Shown here: one piece after another, positions 1 through 3,833 of the stretch
Layout: each line of letters starts with the position of its first letter
How positions within the stretch are numbered: position 1 is the stretch's first letter
Assembly: GCA_045806505.1 (NCBI GenBank)
Contig: JBJMJE010000102.1
Location: forward strand, 1 to 5,033
Source of the DNA: DASVFB01 sp045806505
GTDB lineage: Bacteria > Actinomycetota > Thermoleophilia > Gaiellales > Gaiellaceae
DNA: 5,033 nucleotides
Reading direction: 5' to 3'
The notes under the pieces: model-generated
Database searches by the model: none
What the model was told of the DNA's origin: nothing
What the model saw: the letters and a program-made list of their open reading frames with translations, nothing else
Translations under genes and position numbers: made by a program

Positions 1-2
1 AT

Positions 3-758
3 AACCCGAACGTCGAACGTACGTTGCTCGAGTCGCCGCTCGACGAGCTGAACGGCGCCGATCTGTTCCTGCGCGCAACGGTGCTCGAGGAACGGCACGG
101 TTACGCCGCGGCACACGAGGCGTACACGCTCGCCGACGCGCGCCTCTACACGGCCGAGGTGCGCGAGGCGCGCGACGCGATGTTCGCGCGCGTGGTCGAG
201 CTCGTGTCCGGCGGTGACGGCACACTCGTCGACATCGCGACGGGTCGCGGGACGCTGCTCGAGCGCTTGCACGAAGCGACCGAAAGACCGCTCGTCGCGA
301 CTGATGTGTCCGAGACCGTGCTCGGCCGCGTGCGCGCGAGGTTCGGCACGCAACGGATCGACTACGTCGTCACGGACGCCCGCACGCTGCCGTTCGAGGA
401 CGGATCGGTCGCAACGCTCGTGTCCCATCTCGGCCTCGCAAACGTTCCCGACGCCGATCCGCTCCTGCGCGAGCTACGGCGCGTCGGCCGGGAATTGTTC
501 GCGACGCACGTGTTCTTCCGTGACGACGACGACCGGAACCTTGCTGCGGCGCACGAGCTCGGGCTCCATGGTCTCGCCACACGTGACGCGGCGCTGAGCG
601 CGTTCGCAACAGCGGGCTGGCCTGCCGTCGTCGACCTCGCGCGCGAGGTACACGCTGAACCAACGCCCGTGTCCGAGCTCGTGCCCGGCGTCGGCATCGA
701 CGTGCTGCCCGCCGTGCCGGCGTCGGTGACGTGGTGCGTGATCGTCGCGCGCGCGTAA
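3..758 (+). CDS. Class I SAM-dependent methyltransferase (5' end outside window)
   Basis: Probable methyl transfer from S-adenosylmethionine to an unidentified substrate, in the cytoplasm. Numbering from the TTG at 24, the Rossmann motif I (VDIATGRGT) is at residues 69-77. The acidic ribose-binding strand end (VATDVSE) is at 91-97. A DAR-LPFEDGS block at 118-128 matches the motif II/III region of the Methyltransf_11/25 type. A DPLLRELRRVGRELF helix-strand follows at 144-159. The C-terminal part (about 165-244) has no motif I can use to name a substrate. The reading frame is open to the left edge without a stop (codons from base 3), the TTG at 24 has no Shine-Dalgarno, and residues before motif I look structured. 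I therefore treat this as a 5'-partial gene, not one starting at 24. The next gene starts 51 bp downstream on the same strand, and no functional link is evident. Family confidence is high; substrate unknown. Confidence 0.85.
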   Translation, partial: NPNVERTLLESPLDELNGADLFLRATVLEERHGYAAAHEAYTLADARLYTAEVREARDAMFARVVELVSGGDGTLVDIATGRGTLLERLHEATERPLVATDVSETVLGRVRARFGTQRIDYVVTDARTLPFEDGSVATLVSHLGLANVPDADPLLRELRRVGRELFATHVFFRDDDDRNLAAAHELGLHGLATRDAALSAFATAGWPAVVDLAREVHAEPTPVSELVPGVGIDVLPAVPASVTWCVIVARA

Positions 759-798
759 CGCGCAGCCGCCGCCGCGCAATTCACCGATACTCGACCCC

Positions 799-804
799 AG
801 GAGG
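799..804 (+). promoter_or_regulatory. Ribosome binding site AGGAGG for the sigma-factor gene
   Basis: A perfect AGGAGG lies 5 nt before the TTG at 810. It makes this non-ATG codon the convincing start, since no ATG or GTG with a comparable site lies nearby in frame. Confidence 0.8.
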
Positions 805-809
805 CGCCC

Positions 810-1361
810 TTGAGGACCGACGCCGAACTGCTTCGCGCAGCTCGCACGGACGCGCACGCGTTCCGTGAGCTGTACGACCGTCACGCAAGCCGGATCTACG
901 GCTACCACCTCCGCCGGAGCGGCGACGCCGACGCCGCGCACGACCTCACCGCGGAGACGTTCGCCCAGGCATGGCGCGCCCGCCGCCGTTTCCGCGACCG
1001 CGCCGCCGGCTCGGCGATGCCCTGGCTGTTCGGGATCGCGCGCAACGTCCTGCTCATGTCCGTGCGCCGCCGGCGTCTCGAGCGCAGCGCGTGCGAGCGG
1101 CTCGGGATCCTCGAGCGGCTCGACTGCGAGCCCGCCGTCGTCGAGCCTGACGAGTCCTGGCTCGACGGGCTGGAGGAGGCGTTCGCCGAGCTGCCGGACG
1201 GCCAGCGCGACGCGATCAGCCTCCGCGTCGGCGCGGATCTCGATTACGAAGCCGTCGCCGCGGCACTCGGGACATCGCCGCCGTCGGCGCGCCTGCGCGT
1301 GCACCGCGGCCTGACCACCCTCCGCAACAGACTCGGAAACGAAAGGGAGACCTCGACATGA
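810..1361 (+). CDS. ECF-type RNA polymerase sigma factor (sigma-70 family)
   Basis: Directs core RNA polymerase to a specific promoter set. Its 183 residues are typical of ECF sigmas, which have only sigma regions 2 and 4. Region 2 spans about residues 17-90: FRELYDRHASRIYGY opens it, DLTAETFAQAW (45-55) is the core-binding region 2.2, and PWLFGIARN (71-79) followed by a run of arginines is the -10-recognising 2.4 part. A linker of about 30 residues leads to region 4 (about 119-176), with LPDGQRDAISLRV and a helix-turn-helix around 143-168 (DLDYEAVAAALGT to RLRVHRGL) that would read the -35 element. The turn has SPPSA where many ECFs carry an S-x-G-T-V-K-S type sequence. The start is TTG at 810 with a perfect AGGAGG. 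The stop overlaps the next start as ATGA (1358-1361), so the downstream gene is translationally coupled. I could not identify a convincing ECF-type autoregulatory promoter upstream. Confidence 0.93.
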   Translation: MRTDAELLRAARTDAHAFRELYDRHASRIYGYHLRRSGDADAAHDLTAETFAQAWRARRRFRDRAAGSAMPWLFGIARNVLLMSVRRRRLERSACERLGILERLDCEPAVVEPDESWLDGLEEAFAELPDGQRDAISLRVGADLDYEAVAAALGTSPPSARLRVHRGLTTLRNRLGNERETST

Positions 1362-1840
1362 ACGAACAGCTGATCACGCTCGGCGATGCGATCGAGACCG
1401 CCGCCGCCGCTGACCTGTCCTCACACGGGAGGCGCCGGCGGCGGCTGTCGCCGCGGATCATCATCGCGGCCGCCGTGCTCGCGATCGCGATTCCCGGCGT
1501 CGCCATCGCCACGACGGCGTTGACCGGAACCGACGAGGTGGCGCGCAGCATTCCGGCCGGAACGCTCTCGCTGGCCGGAACGAACCCGACCTGCACCGTC
1601 GTGCGCCAGGACGTCGAATACCACTGCACGCTCGCGAAGGCGCCCGCGCCGGAGGTCTCGGACTGGAAGGGGACGGTAGAGCCGACCGTCGACCAGTCGA
1701 AGCACGTGAACGGCGGCTGCCGCTCGCTGCGATCGGACGGGCTCGAGTGGGAGTGCTACCTCGGCCGGACGGCGGTCGAGCAGCGCATCATCGGCGCAGG
1801 TTTCCTCGGCGAGTACACCCCGACGCCGGGAGTCGGCTAA
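1358..1840 (+). CDS. Single-pass membrane protein coupled to the sigma factor (possible anti-sigma-like regulator)
   Basis: A 160-residue protein predicted to sit in the cytoplasmic membrane with its C-terminus outside. Residues 1-32 form a short cytoplasmic segment ending in a basic run (GRRRRRLSPR). Residues about 33-54 are one hydrophobic helix, and residues 55-160 are extracytoplasmic. The outer part has four cysteines (79, 90, 121, 133), which could form two disulfides, and ends in GEYTPTPGVG. The start ATG overlaps the sigma stop by 4 nt, with an AGGGAG site at 1344-1349. Position and topology suggest it tunes the sigma factor, as many genes downstream of ECF sigmas do. However, the 32-residue cytoplasmic tail lacks the zinc anti-sigma motif (HxxxCxxC) and is short for a sigma-binding domain. 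It could instead be an extracytoplasmic sensor, a co-regulator, or just a co-transcribed protein. CDS confident; role inferred from context. Confidence 0.82.
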   Translation: MNEQLITLGDAIETAAAADLSSHGRRRRRLSPRIIIAAAVLAIAIPGVAIATTALTGTDEVARSIPAGTLSLAGTNPTCTVVRQDVEYHCTLAKAPAPEVSDWKGTVEPTVDQSKHVNGGCRSLRSDGLEWECYLGRTAVEQRIIGAGFLGEYTPTPGVG

Positions 1841-2076
1841 GCCTTACGCCAGCGGCCGAACACGAGCCCGCCGAGCGCCACACCCAGGCCGAACGTGCCG
1901 ACGGCGAACCCGCCGATCGCGACGGCCTTCCGCCAGGTCGAGAGGCGCTGCCACCGGCCCAGCGCCTCTTGCTCCTCGAGCGTCAGCGGCTCGCCGCGGC
2001 GCTTCTTGCGCACGGCGCCACCGGCACGGATGCCGAGGTACAGGTCGTCGAAGATCTCGGTGGCTTCGTCCGTCAC
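1837..2076 (-). CDS. Small single-pass membrane protein, function unknown
   Basis: A 79-residue protein I do not recognise. Residues 1-50 are hydrophilic: acidic at the start (MTDEATEIFDD), then basic (VRKKRRGEP), then a helix (LTLEEQEALGRWQRL). Residues about 52-74 form one glycine-rich hydrophobic helix, followed by a basic end (GRWRKA). The start is GTG at 2076. The frame is closed 12 nt upstream by a TAG at 2086-2088, and no other start codon lies between, so the N-terminus is fixed. There is no Shine-Dalgarno. A TAGACT promoter element ends 6 nt before the GTG, which fits a leaderless mRNA. It is convergent with the sigma-partner gene, sharing CTAA at 1837-1840, and divergent from the metallophosphoesterase 27 bp away. 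Membrane topology is clear; function is not. Confidence 0.78.
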   Translation of the reverse strand: MTDEATEIFDDLYLGIRAGGAVRKKRRGEPLTLEEQEALGRWQRLSTWRKAVAIGGFAVGTFGLGVALGGLVFGRWRKA

Positions 2077-2082
2077 GTTTCG

Positions 2083-2088
2083 AGTCTA
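2083..2088 (-). promoter_or_regulatory. Candidate -10 element TAGACT (leaderless) for the 79-residue membrane protein
   Basis: On the minus strand TAGACT fits the actinobacterial TANNNT -10 consensus and is separated from the GTG at 2076 by 6 nt. Transcription should then begin at or next to the start codon. The TAG of the hexamer is also the in-frame stop that fixes the start. A possible -35 (TGTAAA at 2107-2112, 18 nt spacer) is weak. Confidence 0.5.
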
Positions 2089-2094
2089 TAGCCT
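2089..2094 (+). promoter_or_regulatory. Candidate -10 element TAGCCT for the metallophosphoesterase gene
   Basis: TAGCCT fits TANNNT and directly abuts the opposite-strand TAGACT. The GTG start at 2104 is 9 nt downstream, so any 5' leader would be about 0-3 nt. No Shine-Dalgarno lies before the GTG, which agrees with a leaderless or near-leaderless mRNA. The in-frame stop preceding this gene is the TAG of this same hexamer. Confidence 0.42.
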
Positions 2095-2103
2095 GGTTCG
2101 CCG

Positions 2104-2916
2104 GTGTTTACACGCATCCTGCACGTCTCGGACCTGCACGTGGGTGCAGGGAAAACGACCGCCGAGTGGGCGCTCGGGCCGATTGTCGAGCGCTTCGAGC
2201 CCGAGCTCGTGATCGCGAGCGGCGACCTGTCGCATCGCGGCAGGCCGGAGCAGCACGACACGGCCGCGGAGCTGCTGCGTGGCCTCGGGCGACCGCTCCT
2301 CTGCGTCCCCGGCAACCACGACATCCCGTACACGTTCCCGGCGCGCTTCACCCGCACCTACGAGCAGTTCGAGCGGCTGTGGGAGACGACGGAGCCCGTC
2401 TACCGCAGCGACCGCATCGTCGCGGTCGGCCTGAACTCCGTTCGGCCGTGGCGGAATCAAAGCGGTCGCCTGCGCGACGCTCAACTCGCGCGCGCAGCGC
2501 AGGAGCTCCGCAACCCGAATGGAGCGCAGCTACGCGTCGCCGTGCTCCACCATCACCTGATCGGCGCGCCGTGGCGATCACGCAAGAAGCCGGTCGCTCG
2601 CCGGAACCACGTGCTCGCCTCGCTCGTCGACGCTGGCGCAGAGCTGATCGTGGCCGGGCACATCCACCAGAGCACGATCGCGGAGCGGCGCGAGTTCGAG
2701 ATCGCGACCGGTGGCGAGCGAGGCGTCGCCGTCTCCGTCGCCCCGGGGCTCGGACAGCCGCGCCCGAATCGCCGGGGCGAAGCGCGAGGGCTCCACGTCT
2801 ACGAGTTCGACGAGCGGCAGCTGCGCATCCACACCTACACGTGGCGCGACGGCGGGTGGGCGCTCACGGCCGAGCGCACGTTCGCGCGCGGCGTCGATCC
2901 TCTGTCGCTGGGCTAA
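2104..2916 (+). CDS. Calcineurin-like metallophosphoesterase (Icc/CpdA-type)
   Basis: A cytoplasmic dimetal phosphoesterase. The family includes cyclic-nucleotide phosphodiesterases, nucleotidases and other phosphohydrolases, and the sequence does not decide the substrate. The metal-binding blocks are all present in order: D10-x-H12 (SDLHVG), G40-D41 (ASGDLSHRG), G70-N71-H72-D73 (GNHD), the histidine block at 149-151 (VLHHHL) and G185-H186-I187-H188 (GHIHQS). The catalytic site therefore looks intact. At 270 residues the length is normal. There is no signal peptide; the protein starts directly on the first strand (FTRILHVSD). The start is GTG at 2104, forced by an in-frame TAG 12 nt upstream (2089-2091), with no Shine-Dalgarno. 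It is convergent with the downstream GlsB-like gene, sharing CTAA at 2913-2916. The cyclic-AMP phosphodiesterase role of CpdA is possible but not shown. Confidence 0.93.
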   Translation: MFTRILHVSDLHVGAGKTTAEWALGPIVERFEPELVIASGDLSHRGRPEQHDTAAELLRGLGRPLLCVPGNHDIPYTFPARFTRTYEQFERLWETTEPVYRSDRIVAVGLNSVRPWRNQSGRLRDAQLARAAQELRNPNGAQLRVAVLHHHLIGAPWRSRKKPVARRNHVLASLVDAGAELIVAGHIHQSTIAERREFEIATGGERGVAVSVAPGLGQPRPNRRGEARGLHVYEFDERQLRIHTYTWRDGGWALTAERTFARGVDPLSLG

Positions 2917-3167
2917 GCGGTGAAGCCGCGGTGCTGGACGAGCCGGCGGTACAGGTAGAGCAGCAGGACCGCTCCCAGAAACGCGAAGAAGAAGCCGCCG
3001 GCACTGCCGAGCAGCACGCGGGCGATGATCCCGCCGATCAACGAGCCGCCGAGACCGAGCGCGACGGTCGCGTACCACGGCATCGGGTCGGGTCCCGGCA
3101 GCGCCCAGCGCGCGAGACCTCCGACGACGAAGCCGAACACAATCAGGAACAGGATGAAGATCAGCAA
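2913..3167 (-). CDS. GlsB/YeaQ/YmgE-family (transglycosylase-associated) membrane protein, copy 2
   Basis: A small integral membrane protein of 84 residues, the usual length for this family. Members are often stress-associated, but their biochemical role is not established. It has three hydrophobic helices at about 2-19, 31-51 and 57-73. The family signature loop PGPDPMPW is at 24-31, preceded by GGLARW. The C-terminal tail is basic (YRRLVQHR). The start is a TTG at 3167 with no good Shine-Dalgarno. An in-frame TAA lies 9 nt upstream (3174-3176), so the protein cannot be longer, though a CTG at 3164 is possible. It lies 79 bp downstream of a diverged paralogue on the same strand and may be translated from the same transcript past the hairpin at 3202-3222. 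Its stop overlaps the metallophosphoesterase stop. Confidence 0.85.
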   Translation of the reverse strand: MLIFILFLIVFGFVVGGLARWALPGPDPMPWYATVALGLGGSLIGGIIARVLLGSAGGFFFAFLGAVLLLYLYRRLVQHRGFTA

Positions 3168-3201
3168 CGCGGCTTAAGGATCAGCGGGCGGGCAGCGCGG
3201 A

Positions 3202-3222
3202 CGGCCCGCGCGAGGCGGGCCG
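3202..3222. terminator. GC-rich hairpin between the two GlsB-like genes
   Basis: An 8-bp perfect inverted repeat, CGGCCCGC (3202-3209) and GCGGGCCG (3215-3222), encloses a 5-nt loop. It extends past one A.C mismatch by further G-C pairs. It lies 25 bp after the stop of the upstream minus-strand gene. There is no T tract on either strand, so it is not a classical intrinsic terminator. It may be a pause, an attenuator, or an mRNA-stabilising stem that sets unequal expression of the two genes. Confidence 0.4.
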
Positions 3223-3246
3223 CCCAAACGAGTGCTGCGACCCCAA

Positions 3247-3492
3247 CTAGGTCAGGACCGAGCGGCGCCGCTCGCCGAAGAAACGCCCGACGATGGCGAC
3301 GAGGATCACGGCGACGATCACGCCGACGATGAACTGCAGCAACGTGCTCGAGAAGATGATCCCTGCGATCACGAGCGACGCGATTCCGATCAGGATCGTG
3401 ACGATCCAGCCCATCGGATCGGAGCCCGGGTGGAAGAGCCGCCCCAGCGCGCCGACGAGGGCGCCAACGATGATCAGCCAAACCCAATGCAT
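3247..3492 (-). CDS. GlsB/YeaQ/YmgE-family (transglycosylase-associated) membrane protein, copy 1
   Basis: An 81-residue integral membrane protein. It has three predicted helices (about 3-20, 29-48, 52-69) and the family loop HPGSDPMGWIVT at 21-32, preceded by GALVGALGRL. The tail is arginine-rich (GERRRSVLT), probably cytoplasmic. It resembles the downstream neighbour mainly in the G..VG.L.R....PG.DPM.W..T pattern. The hydrophobic segments differ, so the duplication is old. The start is ATG at 3492 with AAGGAG 5 nt upstream. Another ATG at 3496 is only 1 nt from that site and in a different frame. It is the first gene of a likely two-gene unit and divergent from the small genes at 3575. The family role is linked to envelope or stress responses; the mechanism is unknown. 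Confidence 0.9.
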   Translation of the reverse strand: MHWVWLIIVGALVGALGRLFHPGSDPMGWIVTILIGIASLVIAGIIFSSTLLQFIVGVIVAVILVAIVGRFFGERRRSVLT

Positions 3493-3497
3493 GCATT

Positions 3498-3503
3498 CTC
3501 CTT
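3498..3503 (-). promoter_or_regulatory. Ribosome binding site AAGGAG for GlsB-like copy 1
   Basis: The minus strand reads AAGGAG, then 5 nt, then ATG at 3492. The spacing selects this ATG over the overlapping out-of-frame ATG at 3496. Confidence 0.75.
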
Positions 3504-3574
3504 TTTCCGCTTATCAGGAGGAAAACGCCCGGGAGGCCCCGCTGGTTTCGGACATCTTGCGCGACGGAGCCGCC

Positions 3575-3727
3575 ATGGCAACGATACGGCCTGTGGAGCC
3601 GATCTCGCATCGCGACGTCACCACTATCATGGGCTTGATCGTTGACATTCGCGACCACGTCGCCGAGATCCGCCGACTCCTGGAGGAGGACAATGGCGAA
3701 GAAGAAGCCGACGAAGCGGACGCCTGA
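3575..3727 (+). CDS. Small acidic protein (50 aa), function unknown
   Basis: A short gene I do not recognise by name. ATG at 3575 is preceded by GGAG (3566-3569) with 5-nt spacing, the best start in a frame that stays open much further upstream. Residues 1-12 are a short leader (MATIRPVEPISH). Residues about 13-38 form a probable amphipathic helix (VTTIMGLIVDIRDHVAEIRRLLEED). Residues 37-50 are a strongly acidic tail (EEDNGEEEADEADA). The helix suggests self-association or binding to a partner protein; there is no signal peptide or membrane helix. Its last 35 nt overlap the next gene in another frame, and that gene's ribosome binding site lies inside this coding region, so the two are probably translationally coupled. 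A false ORF is possible at this length, but the start signal and coding-like composition argue for it. Confidence 0.6.
   Translation: MATIRPVEPISHRDVTTIMGLIVDIRDHVAEIRRLLEEDNGEEEADEADA
3682..3690 (+). promoter_or_regulatory. Ribosome binding site GGAGGAGGA for the 46-aa gene
   Basis: The purine run GGAGGAGGA ends 2 nt before the ATG at 3693; its first GGAGG is 6 nt away. It decides this ATG over an upstream in-frame TTG at 3642, which has no such site. It also codes for the Glu-Glu part of the preceding small protein. Confidence 0.7.
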
Positions 3728-3833
3728 AGAGCAGGCCGCCTACGACAGGCGCACGAAGGAGGCGTGGGAACGCATCGCTGAACGCGAGGCGATCGATCGT
3801 GCCGAAGCCGAAGCCGCGAGGAAGCGCGCCTAG
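3693..3833 (+). CDS. Small highly charged helical protein (46 aa), function unknown
   Basis: A 46-residue protein with a basic N-terminus (MAKKKPTKRTPEE). It is followed by a continuous Ala/Glu/Arg-rich segment (about 11-46) likely to be one long helix with alternating charges and very few hydrophobic residues. I do not recognise a family. ATG at 3693 has a strong GGAGGAGG site inside the upstream small gene, which it overlaps by 35 nt. Its TAG at 3831-3833 overlaps the uvrB stop as CTAG. The two small genes likely form one unit, and the charge complement (acidic tail upstream, basic head here) would allow interaction, though that is inference. It may instead be a nucleic-acid-associated or scaffold peptide. 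Confidence 0.6.
   Translation: MAKKKPTKRTPEEQAAYDRRTKEAWERIAEREAIDRAEAEAARKRA

Noticed and set aside
24..26. TTG as the true start of the methyltransferase
   Set aside because: No ribosome binding site is visible and the frame is open to the left edge, so the gene probably begins outside the window. A start here is not excluded.
786..791. GATACT as a -10 element for the sigma gene
   Set aside because: It is only a partial match to TATAAT, with no recognisable -35 or ECF-type promoter at the right distance.
474..1304. Minus-strand open frame antisense to the methyltransferase and sigma genes
   Set aside because: The composition is Arg/Ala/Gly/Val-rich and low in motifs, and the opposite strand carries two clear families. 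GC-rich codon bias opens such antisense frames.
1820..1836. Inverted repeat CCGAC/GTCGG just before the 1837-1840 stop overlap
   Set aside because: It has only a 5-bp stem with a 7-nt loop and no T tract, too weak to call a terminator.
2166..3332. Long plus-strand open frame (388 codons) overlapping the metallophosphoesterase
   Set aside because: It is an out-of-frame shadow of a GC-rich gene: Arg/Ala-rich, with no motifs, and it crosses the minus-strand GlsB-like genes.
3516..3521. AGGAGG sequence on the plus strand upstream of the small genes
   Set aside because: No ATG, GTG or TTG follows at a usable distance, so it does not define another gene.
3293..3574. N-terminal extension of the 50-aa plus-strand gene
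   Set aside because: The upstream part is antisense to GlsB-like copy 1, and only the ATG at 3575 has a well-placed GGAG.
3161..3658. Minus-strand open frame covering GlsB-like copy 1
   Set aside because: It is a frame-shifted reading of the membrane-protein gene, rich in Arg/His/Asp. The true frame has a ribosome binding site and the family loop motif.
3642..3692. N-terminal extension of the 46-aa gene from a TTG at 3642
   Set aside because: There is no ribosome binding site, and the residues are a shadow of the preceding small gene. The ATG at 3693 has a strong site.
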